Source: Fragum whitleyi (lineage: Eukaryota > Mollusca > Bivalvia > Cardiida > Cardiidae). Taken from it: a stretch of 64,000 nt of DNA. Position numbers and translations under genes: made by a program. Every line of letters starts with the position of its first letter. The stretch's first letter is position 1. The notes beneath the pieces were generated by a model that saw nothing but the letters and a program-made list of their open reading frames with translations, did not search any database and was not told the origin of the DNA. Location: assembly GCA_948146395.1 (NCBI GenBank), contig OX411544.1, forward strand, positions 53,707,933 to 53,771,932, given 5' to 3'. Positions 12,301-21,325 of this stretch are shown here, in pieces.

Positions 12301-15300
12301 GTTTTTGCTTTCTCAAAACCTTTCTTGTTTTCAATCCACAACGATAGAGAGGGTATTTTTTATTTCAAATTTAATTCAATAAATTTAATAATACATATAC
12401 TTGCAGAAAGCCTACATTATTGGTACTCATTTGAATTGTACCTGCGAGACAATTCAAACGAATACCCACAACATTTTCATTTGGAAATAAAGTTATCAGA
12501 GGGGCTTTACCGCCGCTCATCTGTATCTCTGAACCGTTGCACATTAGATAAAATTTAAGGCTCACATTCATGAAGTATCATGTTTGATGGCAAACAAATG
12601 TACTTTTCATCCTTTGTTGCCCACCAATTTGGGTGGATAATATAAAGCCTACATTGAAATAGAAATGTGTAATAGAAAAGGATAAATGATGCTCCAGCCG
12701 CAAAGGTATAATTGAAATCCTGTTCAAATCAACATTAAATTCTATGAATCCATCACTATTTGCACATAAGTGCAGTCTGATCTTAGTCAACACAACCTGA
12801 TTTTACTTTTCAAAACAAATAATGCTGGAGATTATATTTTTCCTAGTAAATGCCAACATGCAATAAGTGCAACCAGTGCTCTCAGCGCTTTGATTTTAAC
12901 AAAAAATGTACCCAGGTTTTTATTCAGCATGACAAGGGTAAATCAATCTTTTTTACAGTGCAGCACTTTTAGCCACCCAAATATTACCAGTGATCTCCAG
13001 GGGTGATATGTATAAACAGTTAGAGTGGGTCATACTGGATGCTCATGCTAACTTGCTGGACATTCTATCAGCCAGTAAAGAGGGAAATGAAAAGTTAATA
13101 GTACAGAGATGTGAAAGACTCTCTGGTCTCATATTTCAGTCAACCATCCCTATGAATGACCAGCTTCTAGCATTACAAGAAAAGGTGAACAGTTTGACAA
13201 GTAGAACAGAGATTCCTTGAGTTTACCTTTCATACATTTGTTAATGGAAAGGTTTTAATCTTTTAAAAATCATTTTTGATTCCTCCATATTGATAGCTTC
13301 TGTATATTGATTTTGATAGTAACAGTTCCCATTTTATCCTTATTTAGTAAAATATTTCATAATGCATGCGCAGGACTAGTAATTTCAAAGAAGTATCTGC
13401 ATTGATAGATTGGGGTAAAATTGTTTTATCAGTGTCTTTATGTCCATTGATCTGTCTGCTCATTCATTTCTCTACCTGCTCAAAACAAAACCTGTGAGGT
13501 GAAAATATCTCTTAAATGAGTCTGTGACATTTTCAACAATTTGAAATTCGGGTGCGGGGTAACATTGAGCAGCACCGACAGCCACACACTGTAAATGTAA
13601 AGTTACCTGATTGCTTTCAGATACTTTGAGACCTTATCTATATACAAAACGCATAGTGAAGAGGTACAAATTTCATATAATATATAAAGAAACTTCTCAT
13701 CTTAACACATTTTACAAGGAGAGTATCTGAAAGGCTCGAATTAATGATGAATGTCAAGGTCAAATTTTTAACCCTTCTTCTATGCTTTGAAGGAAGGCTC
13801 CTCTCATTAATTTATGTCTGCATACTCTTCATAAGCTCAGTATCATTTGACAAGAGTTAAGATCAACTATCATAAATAAATTCCCCCCAAAATTGCTATT
13901 ATTAGGAAGTGTATGTTGTGTTCCTCAAGCATATTTTGATGTACATACACTTATAAAGACATGTTGCTGAAAAATCATGATACAATTTGTTATATCTATA
14001 CAAATAATTGTACTTGAAATATTTAAAATTTCAATTTATACAAGGCAGCTTTTTAACATAAATGTATGTCTTGTTTGACATGGTGTACATCAGAATTTAT
14101 TTCAACTTGATTTCAGACGTGTCAGCAACTAATCCAAATCCAGCCGTGTTCTAGTCACTCCTTGTATCTCCTAGGCAGTTCTCAGTTTGCTAGATATGAG
14201 AACACGCCTCCAGGAGACGAAGCCAATGCTCTTCTAAATGATGTCAAATCATCCTTCCAATCCTGTATAGCCCTGGAGGGTAAACCAGCTTCAGGAGAAA
14301 TGCCAGATGCTATTAAGGGTGAGTTTATCCAGATATTCAGTGCAAAACTATAGTAAGTGCCTATAATCATATAGGTATAATCATATAGATACTTACAGTA
14401 GTTTTGCACTGATATCTCATAAAACAATAATTATAAATAACAACTTATTAATTTTATCTTTTATTTTCATACATTTATTTAATGTAAAACTTGAGAAAAA
14501 TTCTCAATTGAGCCTGAGAAAAGTTTTATAACTTCAAGCCCTGATCTCAACCCACATTTAACATGAACCAAGCCTCACATAGAAGTTGCCATTACAACAA
14601 TAATAACAGTACCCCTAAATGTTTATTTCATGATGTATCTCCTTCCCTTAATATAGGTCAACAATGGTGGCAAGAAAAGGTTAAAGTAGAAGAAGCAAAG
14701 AAGAAGGCTGAGGATGCCAAATCAGCACCAGCTAAACCTACAGCTCCTGCCGGTAGGGGTGCTCCTGCTGGTCGAGGGGCACCAGCTGCCCCGGCTGGTA
14801 GAGGGGCACCAGCTGCAAGGGGAAGAGGGGCACCAGCACCAAGAGGAGGTAAGTATGGTTTCATTGGTTGAAGAAAGCTGTAGTTACAAGATTTTCTTCT
14901 ACCACTGTTGATATTCTAATTGCATGGCACTGCCAAAAGTGCTTTGTATTGTAATGCCTTAGAGTCTATCAACTTATTCCCTGGTGTGTGGTGTGGTGTC
15001 CGGGGTCGAGAGATAGAGCATCAACCTTTTGACCAAAAGGTCCTCAGTTCAATTACTTGGAGTTGCTATCGATCTTGATTTTCACATAATTTGCCAACGC
15101 ATTTTACTGGTGAATTATCTAGGAGGTAGAATTCAAAGGAGTTAATCTAAGTTGTAAGAACTTGTTTCCCAATCAATGTAAAAAATTAAGTTTAAACCAA
15201 CTCATTCATTCAAAAGCTTTTTCTTGTTTTATGGGATAACTCTGTATTTTTCTTTTCTTTTCCACTTTCATCTATCCAACTCTCAAGCATTGGCATCCCT

Positions 15301-18300
15301 TTGTGTCTCTCTCTTTATATTCGTTCCGATTGATCTGGGGCATATCGTTCATGCCCTGTTTTTTAACTGTTAATCCATTTCTCTTTTTTTTAAAAATTTA
15401 GACATTGGTCATAAATTGTGTTTGACCTGTGATGGAGCTTGTGTTTTCATGACACAAGAATGTTTTGTTGTTAACAATTTCAAGGTCATCTGTTCAAGTC
15501 ATTTTTTCAAAGACAAATATGAGAAAAAATTAAACTTAACTTTGAATTAAGCTGTTGATTACAGAAATGAATTAAGGTTTACTTTAGATTAATTAGAATT
15601 TTGTATCAAACTACTGGTTAGAAAAATGGCAGCACCATGGGAATTATTGTTCAACAAACACATCCTTGTGTGCATGTGTATTACTTTATCCTCGTGGTAT
15701 GGGTTTTCGTCCTAATAACGATTTTTCAATAGCATTTTTATTTAAACTTTTATCAATAGAAAAATCTTGCATAAATGTTCTAAATATGATCATTTTTTAT
15801 GATTCCCATGTTTCTTATTTTAAATAAATAAGTTTGACAGGTGTTTATCCTGTTTGATTTCTGTCAGGATTTTTGTTAATGAAAATTAAGTGACATATGT
15901 TTTCGTCCTATTCATAAAATAGGCCACTGATAAAGAAGGACATAAAAATGAACTGTGTAAATGAGCTATTTTTGAAATATGATTCCTGATGTGATTGTCT
16001 ATCTTCATTTCTTCCTGTTTAGACACAAAAACCAATTCAAACTAACAATTTGAAAATTGATATTAAAGTTTCATATTTCTGGACTCGAAATTCTGCTAAT
16101 CAAACAGTACATTTGCAAATCACTTAAATCAGACGGTAATATTTTGTGTATCCCCATATTTTCAAATTATAAATCTTATATATAATCATACATATTTTTT
16201 TATCACAAGCTTGAGTAGTCAAATATTTCAAAAGTGAAGATATCCTCGCTATAAATATTAGCTTACCTTAGTCTACTTTGAAAAAAATAGTGGAAAAATA
16301 TAAGAAACATGCCATTTTCAATCCAAAATTTCAACCCTTTATACTAGCAGGAACTACATGACAGTCATATGACATTAAAACTGAGAGGTTAAATCGCACG
16401 ATGAAATGGTTTGATTTTATGATACCATTCTATTTTTTTCCATATTGAAAGTTTACAAAACTTATAAAAGAGACATAAGAAAAATACATGAAAAGGAGGT
16501 GCGAATTTTCAAAAAAATAATAAAGCTATTTGGATTTATCTTGAACATGTTTGGTAACTTGGATTTGATAGCTACGATTTCAAACTAAATTTTGACAACT
16601 AAACTGATTTAACAATCATACACATGCACATAAAATAAACAAAAAATGAAATAGGTCGAAAACATTTGATGGACGGAAACATATACCACTACCATACAAT
16701 AAAAAAAAAACTTTGATAACTTTTCTGACCTCGTTTCCATTTATGCCAAGTTCAGAATATTCATCAAGCATAACAATTTCACCTTGTTTTTAAGCCCCAG
16801 TAGCTAGAGGAGGGGCCAAAGCTGCCCCTGCAGCTAGGGGAGCACCAGCAAAGGTAATGTTAATTAGCATTTCAGTCAACATTACACAATTTACTAAACA
16901 AATATTGTTTAAAGTGTTGTGACTTAAGGTAGTGGACCCATAATAATTCTGCAATGTTTCAAGAGTAATGAACTTTAACAGTGTTAATCGAGGTTCATTA
17001 GGTTGATAAAATGTGATTTTGAAAAATCCTTAAATGCATTACACAAAGGATAATCAGTTGTTTTAGTGTAAGTTCAATTTATTTTTCATTCATTGCACAA
17101 GAAAAGACATATTTTTATGAGTGGCAGAGCTACAAAGGAAAATATTGTTTTTGTTGTGCATTGAATGAAATGTGAATCGATCTTTCTTGAAAATCAAATG
17201 ATTATTCAATTTCTTGCATACAAAAATGAGACAAAATGCGTACATTTTAGGAGAAATTTTCTTAAAGCTCGTCATTTTGCATGTGATTGCTATGCAATGT
17301 TCAGGATGGCACCACTTATTTTGCTGCGCTTAGATAATGGTTTGGCAGTGAGATTATCAAATGATGATCTACCATAATTTCTCCATAATTTTGTAAAGCT
17401 TAAAGAATAAACCTTGTTCTTTGACTTTCTTATATCATGCATACACATGAAATTCACATTCATGATTGAATCATTTCGCCAGACTTTTCATATTATATTT
17501 ATTTTTATAGCTTTCTTAAATGTACACAATGTAATGTTGAAGCTGTGTACAATGCAAGTCATTTTAAATAATGAAGATTAAATTCTAATGCCTCTTCATA
17601 TTTAAGGAAAAAATCAACATGACGTTTTGGTCGTCCACTAACAATTTGCTGTGTTTATCATTTTACAGACTCCAGCTCGGGGAGCACCTGCAGGGCGAGG
17701 GGCACCAGCAGCTAAAGGAGCAACAAAGCCAGCAGAACCACCTGCAGGTAAACAGTCAAAACTCCAGGGCATAACTACCATTACGCAATTTACGCAAGTG
17801 TGTAAAAGAAATAATCTTATGTTGAAAAATATCGTTGGTAGATGATCATACCATGGAAACTACAGCTTATTCAAGCTGCAGTTACAATGCTTTGATTATT
17901 CACCGACACTCAAATCATAGAAAGGGAGCTGACGGAGGGCATTAGTCTCTTGTCACAGTTCTCATATCCCTTTTATCCTGTATAATCTTGGTTGTCTCCC
18001 TCTGAGCGCGAATAGATTTTCAAGTCCTAGATACACCTTTGAAACTTATGTACATGTGACCTGTCATTCATAAATTGACCATCCTGGTAGTGTGAAATGT
18101 ATTGAACCTGGTCAATTGTTGTTACATATGTGACCTGTCATGCAAAAAGGGATCGTCTAGGTCAATATATTTATAGACACTTACAATAGTTTTGTGCTTA
18201 ACATGTATAAGTACTTAAAATAGTGTTGGACCGAGCCCTCAAGCTGCTAAATATCTGTCTGTCTTGAATAAGTGAAATGAATTGAAATGTCACCAAAATA

Positions 18301-21300
18301 CTCACACAAATTTGGGTGAAATAGTCATAAATGTAAATGTTTAACTCTCAATCATAAGTTCACAGGTTTTGTCTCTGGCGCCAAGACACGCTGGCTCAGC
18401 AGAAATGCATAGGGCTGTCAATTCAGGGGTCATTATTTCAAACATTCATCTATCGTTTGACCAAAGTCAGTACTACACGAGTCATTTGTCTCCCACTAAT
18501 TGGTGTATGATAGAAGTACATCTTAGTGGGATTAGCAGCTGGTGGCTCAGATGAAATGTCATGATTGTTCTGGTGTGAGAAACAATAAGAAAACATGGGA
18601 AGGTGCACGTTGGGCAATGATATAACTGCAAAATTGATGGCCGTGTTAAAAACCAATATTAGATACTCACCATAGACCTAAAATGTGGTATCACTGGTGT
18701 GGGAGATACCAAGAAACATGATTAAGTGCTTCATCAGTAGTAATATGACAGAAGAAGTATTAAAGATGGCATATAATCTCAAAAATCAATCAACAAATGT
18801 AAATCTATTTCCAGAAAAAGCCCCAGAACCAGCCCCTGCCCCAGAGCCTGCCAAGCCCGCAGCCCCTACCACCCCTGCACCCATCAACAGGAAGACCTAT
18901 CAGCCAAGACTGGGGCTTGCTAGGGCCCATAGAGCTGCAAATGAAATTGATGACTCAAAGAAATATTATAATGAGGTTATTGCAATGGCACCTGAGGTAA
19001 GTACTTCAGCAGCTTATGCGTGTCAATTTTATTGACAATAAAATTGACAGTTGATCCTGTGAGTGACATTTCCAACAATTTCTATTGTGCACAAAGCAAA
19101 GACACTGGCCAGCCTGTGCATCAGCACAGTCTGACCAGAGTCTTTACTGTGTGATTTGCAGATAGATAAGGTCTCAAAGTGCATTTGGACAGTCAGGTTA
19201 TCTTGTAAATGCACTTTGTAGATGTTCAGGCTGTTCAATCTTTCTGTTTCATGCTCATGGCAAATTTTTGAAAATGTCACACAGGCTCAATTATATAATT
19301 ATGAATCTTTGATATTGCCATTCACAATTAATGATTATTTTCTATCACATAGATTGACAAAATCATTGATTGTTAATGGGTCAAACAGAAGATTTATAAG
19401 TTTATTTCTTAAAAACTATTCTAATTGATGAAGAAAATATATGTTGATTTCATTGAGGTATGAAACGTAAAACCTACCCACATACACATATTCATACATG
19501 ATTGTGATTAGCTTATTTAATATCATGAAGAATGAAAGGTTTGACAAATTTATCCAGGGACTTCTGTCTTTGCAAGTTTGAAAAGAGCTGTTGAATCAAA
19601 ATTGTTTTCATTGAGGAAAGAAATCAAATTTTCAATCAATCAAATACAAGAATCAAGATGGACACAAAAAAGAAATATTTTTCAATGATTTTCAGTATAT
19701 TTGAATAAGTACAACTTGTTTTTAATTGTGTAATGAGATTTATGTATTTTATTAATCATTTTGCCATTGAAAGCTTTGGCCCTGAAGTGGTACAATAAAC
19801 ATCTCCAAAAGGGAACCAAAGACTATTAATTCATCATCATCTTATGACTCATCAGAAAATAACTTGAACAGTCAACTTTCTCCTTGAGATTTAACCTGGT
19901 TGCCACTTTGGATTGTACAAAAATTTGAAAAAAGAAAAGATATTTATATTCATTAAGGTAACATATTATAGGGTAAAATGTATGAAATTGAGTTTTAAGT
20001 TTGTGATATTTTCTCTAGTTAGAGGTTGAGTTTATTATTGATAGTGATATGGGCCACTCATTTGAAGATTTTCAATAAAGTATTTCTGGAAAACAAAAAC
20101 ACTCACACAAACACATTCACATTCTTATACCTTTCAGGTGCATGATGCATATATAGAGATGGCAGACATGTTAGTCAAGACAGATCCTATGGGTGCTGTA
20201 GATGTATATTGTAAATTTCCTGTATCAGACAAGCCGTCCTTTGATGATGCTTACATATTTGGTGATATTGTTCGTCTGTTAATGAAGGCGGAGAAGTTTG
20301 ATGATCCGAGACTGGCACCAAACATGATTACATATGGGAAGATTTTAGGATTAGGTAAGGTCTGATTTAAGTAGATAGCATAATATCATTTATCAAATCA
20401 TGTATCCCTTTTTAGCAAACTGTCTATGGAGAAAACAAGAGGTATTGGCTACAGCTTTGAAATAGTTGTGTTGGTAGTTGTTAGATATGTGAAGATTTTC
20501 GGACATATGCATTCGTTTTTTTGAGACTTCTAAAATATAATGTATGGTAGCTTATTTTCCTCATTTTCTCTACAAAAACAGACCAGAAATTATGGATATC
20601 TGGATTTTATTATTTTTCACCTGTGCTCATGTTGTCAAAGTGCAAATTCTTTGAAATTTTATAGTTTCTCTGCTATTACTGGCATTCTCTTGATTATGCC
20701 CTCGATCATCTGGGCCTGAGATTATTTATCTTTTCTCATTCTCAATTGCTTTACATAGATTTCAACTTGAGATTTAAGAATTAACTCCGAAATAGAACTG
20801 TAGTAAATGTATGAATATAAAAGTTAAAAAGTTATAAGTTATTGTAAATGACAAATCATTAATGTTATCTTTTCTGGTCATACATGTATTGAAATTCTAA
20901 GTTTGAGAAGTTTGAGAATGAGAAAAGTTTTGTAATCTTCAGCCCAGATGCAGCGATTTCAGGTACTAAGTTATTGAAACATAACAGATAATTACTGGAG
21001 TTGGCGTTCAGATAAATGATAAAGGACCTCTTGTTTAATCAAATTTCTTTAGTATTGAGTACCTGCAGTGTGGTGTTCACTCCTGTCTTTGCATTTTGGA
21101 GAAGGGTGTCATTTTTCAATATGGAGGGGAACTTATTCTATGAAAGTTGACTGAATGTTTTTATGTGTGATATTCTATCTTACAGGAGCTTTAGAGAAGT
21201 ATGTGAAGATTTTGGAAGAAAAGTTCAAAAACGAGACATTAAAGACAGTGTATGCTGGTGTTAATGGGCGAGACGTAGAGGATCCTGAATTACAGGCCTT

Positions 21301-21325
21301 CTTCAAGTTTAAATGCTGGCTGTGA
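238..21325 (+). CDS. TPR-repeat protein, 3' part, 14 exons
   Basis: Exons: 238-352, 5236-5411, 7551-7775, 8996-9204, 10958-11098, 12048-12191, 12959-13184, 14117-14318, 14657-14848, 16801-16853, 17669-17747, 18815-18996, 20138-20354, 21186-21325. All introns are GT-AG and the phases agree at every junction, giving 2301 nt (766 residues and a TGA stop). The start lies left of the window. Helical tetratricopeptide-like segments appear near residues 55-97, 203-236, 243-280, 413-470 and 610-690 of the visible part; residues about 505-610 are an Arg-Gly-Ala-Pro then Pro-Glu-Ala linker. No catalytic motif, signal peptide or membrane segment is visible. TPR proteins usually scaffold other proteins; the partner is unknown. 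I do not recognise the family by name. The exon chain is very secure, the function is not. Confidence 0.9.
651..719. repeat. CCGT/CTGT microsatellite
   Basis: A run of tetranucleotides (ccgt with some ctgt) directly precedes the 156-bp array. Just upstream (607-635), ccccaccggttaccggttgggg forms a short palindrome. Microsatellite plus longer tandem core is a known layout in bivalve repeats. Confidence 0.9.
722..2010 (+). repeat. 156-bp minisatellite, about 8 copies
   Basis: The phrase cttgtccgga recurs at 881, 1037, 1193, 1349, 1505, 1661, ~1799 and 1955, a constant step of 156 except one unit of ~138 that lost an internal piece. Each unit holds gctagcaacttcaaactt and tgagttattgccctttgttg. 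No coding capacity is kept across units. Confidence 0.95.
2166..3048. mobile_element. 883-bp MITE, copy 1
   Basis: The ends are CAGTGCTCTCAATAAG and its inverse CTTATTGAGAGCACTG. Direct flanks ggtata on both sides look like a 6-bp target duplication. It contains a poly-G tract near 2991-3015 and no transposase ORF. CAGTG termini recall hAT-type elements, but the short duplication does not fit the usual 8 bp. Confidence 0.85.
3090..4700 (+). repeat. TTTGACCTTGACC tandem array split by MITE
   Basis: Units of about 170 bp contain ttgacattttgaccttgacc, ggacttagaaaaactttaacc and tttacctagggacatcat. The array runs 3090-3621, is interrupted by the 883-bp MITE, and resumes at 4505-4700. The same unit recurs at 57985-58760. 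Confidence 0.85.
3622..4504. mobile_element. 883-bp MITE, copy 2
   Basis: Same length, same orientation and same order of internal segments as the copy at 2166, with ends CAGTGCCCTCAATAAG and CTTATTCAGAGGCACTG. The flanks cctgac/cttgac differ by one base and look like a 6-bp duplication. It splits a tandem array (3090-3621 and 4505-4700). Confidence 0.85.
4802..4900 (+). mobile_element. CCCTGCGTTCAGG MITE, left half
   Basis: It begins gccctgcattcaggatgaca and runs into gcaaactgtttggaaattgtacc, matching the left arm of copies at 22573, 23094, 30046 and 48752. The right arm is missing. Confidence 0.65.
4943..4997. repeat. Hairpin repeat near TPR exon b
   Basis: An inverted repeat (aaaagatgatattaataagttg and its complement). 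With its 3' neighbour (to ~5090, gagaaaagttttataacctc) it resembles sequence at 14430-14555 and 20810-20960, so it is a dispersed family. Confidence 0.7.
5236..5411 (+). CDS. TPR gene exon b
   Basis: The acceptor is attacag and the donor is gtgggt. It carries a TPR-like helix pair (SPMDFLQQAIYCYATAVKLK, then LHLQLGMLLEEKYY). The frame stays open upstream through the intron to 5175, but only a start at 5236 fits the phase left by the previous exon. It ends in phase 0. Confidence 0.88.
5757..5935 (-). mobile_element. SINE family 1, fragment
   Basis: The reverse complement gives the body and tail of the SINE at 63245: accaatgggttgataat, aataccaggaatccattgtt, ggtgctccagccaccgcgat, and gaaagcggc near the end. 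The tRNA-like head is absent. Confidence 0.8.
6728..7543. mobile_element. 800-bp hAT-like non-autonomous element with TSD
   Basis: The element spans 6736-7535 with ends tagggatgggaatgaata and its inverse tattcgttcccattccta. It is flanked by a perfect 8-bp duplication ctttctat (6728-6735 and 7536-7543). TAGGGATGGG-type termini with an 8-bp duplication are typical of the hAT superfamily. There is no transposase ORF. The interior near both ends is rich in gaatattcg motifs. Confidence 0.88.
7551..7775 (+). CDS. TPR gene exon c
   Basis: The acceptor is tatattacag and the donor is gtacca; 75 whole codons. It begins SSDDMPSLNLQASESSKDEE and ends SKQASQ. The Ser/Asp/Glu-rich start looks like a linker and the rest is helical. 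The acceptor's pyrimidine tract is the right-hand target duplication of a hAT-like element (6736-7535). Confidence 0.9.
8036..8112. repeat. Hairpin repeat gtaactgcctat
   Basis: The palindrome gtaactgcctattaacgtat...aggcagttac sits within gaaacagttg...caattgtttc arms. Related copies lie at 57796-57846 (half) and 60973-61040 (complete). Confidence 0.8.
8339..8503. mobile_element. TTAA foldback MITE, copy 1
   Basis: TTAA flanks a near-perfect palindrome that starts ggtagtggacc and ends its inverse, with the centre cctaatgaatttcattagg. Same family as 10743, 16924 (half), 32278 and 62681. TTAA targets suggest mobilisation by a piggyBac- or Kolobok-type transposase. Confidence 0.88.
8996..9204 (+). 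CDS. TPR gene exon d, best TPR match
   Basis: The acceptor is attacag and the donor is gtacaa. It encodes the clearest TPR of the protein, ALYNFHVGRMMIVQGNYDDA followed by VKRLETSLNWNAS. The spacing of Gly, Tyr and Ala matches the 34-residue repeat. It ends two bases into a codon (Arg). Confidence 0.92.
9515..10400 (+). repeat. ~165-bp degenerate tandem array
   Basis: The phrase gaattcaaccaaacttcaca recurs near 9545, 9709, 9875, 10044, 10203 and weakly at ~10360. Each unit also holds ctgatctggctgatgacatgg and atggtcccatatgatgaaat. The units differ by roughly 10-20 percent. Confidence 0.9.
10743..10905. mobile_element. TTAA foldback MITE, copy 2
   Basis: The palindrome runs from ggtagtggacccataatagt to gggtctactacc. 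The right flank is TTAA and the left has decayed to TTAT. Confidence 0.85.
10958..11098 (+). CDS. TPR gene exon e
   Basis: The acceptor is tttctag and the donor is gtatac. The sequence FYLGLALALKKDGPGARIKE followed by AVSFLLEALETLL reads as the next TPR helix pair, continuing directly from exon d. It ends in phase 2. Confidence 0.9.
11099..12958 (+). other. Introns around TPR exon f
   Basis: Two introns (11099-12047 and 12192-12958). The first holds a hairpin repeat at 11871-11924 (gtgtagactaaa...tttagtctacac). The second ends with an MITE fragment (about 12760-12942) whose terminus attcagcatgacaagggta matches the element at 53525. Confidence 0.7.
12048..12191 (+). CDS. TPR gene exon f
   Basis: Two acceptors lie eight bases apart (after 12047 and after 12055). 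Only the first keeps the phase, giving SFIVPILRAENLMTPTNVHL and then MRGFIQLGVMLRKTTDFKD. The donor is gtgagt and it ends in phase 2. Confidence 0.87.
12959..13184 (+). CDS. TPR gene exon g
   Basis: The acceptor is ttttacag and the donor is gtgaac; it ends in phase 0. It encodes AALLATQILPVISRGDMYKQ and continues to LLALQEK, all predicted helical. The acceptor lies 16 bases after the end of an MITE fragment whose terminus matches the element at 53525. Confidence 0.9.
13185..14116 (+). other. Intron between TPR exons g and h
   Basis: AT-rich sequence with no recognisable repeat or gene. Confidence 0.7.
14117..14318 (+). CDS. TPR gene exon h
   Basis: The acceptor is atttcag and the donor is gtgagt. 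TPR-like segment: TCQQLIQIQPCSSHSLYLLG, then SSQFARYENTPPGDEANALL. It ends in phase 1 (Gly). A hairpin-forming repeat begins about 12 bases downstream of the donor. Confidence 0.9.
14331..14417. repeat. Intronic hairpin next to a splice donor
   Basis: The arms agatattcagtgcaaaacta and its inverse surround a short loop. Related single arms occur near 18181 and 61829. It begins 12 bases past the donor of exon h. Confidence 0.8.
14657..14848 (+). CDS. TPR gene exon i, charged helix and RGAPA linker
   Basis: The acceptor is atatag and the donor is gtaagt. It starts QQWWQEKVKVEEAKKKAEDA, a charged and probably coiled helix, then turns into repeated (G)RGAPA(A/G) units. The second half is GC-rich compared with the surroundings. 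Confidence 0.9.
14849..16800 (+). other. Intron between TPR exons i and j
   Basis: It contains a plus-strand SINE of family 2 (14998-15202). 15210-16780 is AT-rich with nothing recognised. Confidence 0.75.
14998..15202 (+). mobile_element. SINE family 2, diverged copy
   Basis: A tRNA-like head (ggggtcgagagatagagc, tcctcagttcaatta) is followed by ggtgaatt, ttgtaagaacttgtttccca and a gtttaaacc end. Minus-oriented relatives lie at 33728-33942, 46172-46345 and 62190-62350. Confidence 0.8.
16801..16853 (+). CDS. TPR gene exon j, 53-nt RGAPA micro-exon
   Basis: The acceptor is taagccccag and the donor is gtaatg. It encodes VARGGAKAAPAARGAPAK, continuing the linker in phase. It is too short to be found as an ORF; the matching phases and the repeat motif support it. 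Confidence 0.82.
16924..17010 (+). mobile_element. TTAA foldback MITE, left half
   Basis: TTAA then ggtagtggacccataataatt, ending near the palindrome centre; the right arm is lost. Confidence 0.75.
17669..17747 (+). CDS. TPR gene exon k, RGAPA linker
   Basis: The acceptor is attttacag and the donor is gtaaac. It encodes TPARGAPAGRGAPAAKGATK and then PAEPPA, and ends in phase 1. It is the third exon in a row built from the same Ala-Pro-Arg-Gly unit. Confidence 0.85.
17748..18814 (+). other. Intron between TPR exons k and l
   Basis: A hairpin aactacagcttattcaagct lies at 17857-17885 and a degenerate SINE of family 1 at about 18465-18655 (gatataactgcaaaattgatg near its tail). The rest is unremarkable. 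Confidence 0.65.
18815..18996 (+). CDS. TPR gene exon l, Pro/Glu/Ala linker and TPR
   Basis: The acceptor is atttccag and the donor is gtaagt. It opens EKAPEPAPAPEPAKPAAPTT, an acidic Pro-rich stretch that contrasts with the basic linker before it. It then gives a TPR half, YQPRLGLARAHRAANEIDDS with KKYYNEVIAMAPE. Confidence 0.9.
18997..20137 (+). other. Intron between TPR exons l and m
   Basis: A hairpin repeat at about 19080-19150 (ctggccagcctgtgcatcag, ctgaccagag) belongs to a family also at 33365-33425 and 34293-34345. The rest is AT-rich. Confidence 0.7.
20138..20354 (+). CDS. TPR gene exon m
   Basis: The acceptor is cctttcag and the donor is gtaagg. It continues the TPR with VHDAYIEMADMLVKTDPMGA and ends MITYGKILGLG. 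It ends in phase 1. Confidence 0.92.
20355..21185 (+). other. Intron between TPR exons m and n
   Basis: It holds one member of the gagaaaagtttt dispersed repeat (about 20810-20950). Nothing else was recognised. Confidence 0.65.
21186..21325 (+). CDS. TPR gene last exon with stop
   Basis: The acceptor is tcttacag. It encodes ALEKYVKILEEKFKNETLKT, then VYAGVNGRDVEDPE and a hydrophobic end ELQAFFKFKCWL before TGA. No AATAAA or ATTAAA was found in the following ~1 kb, so the 3' end of the transcript is not placed. Confidence 0.92.
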
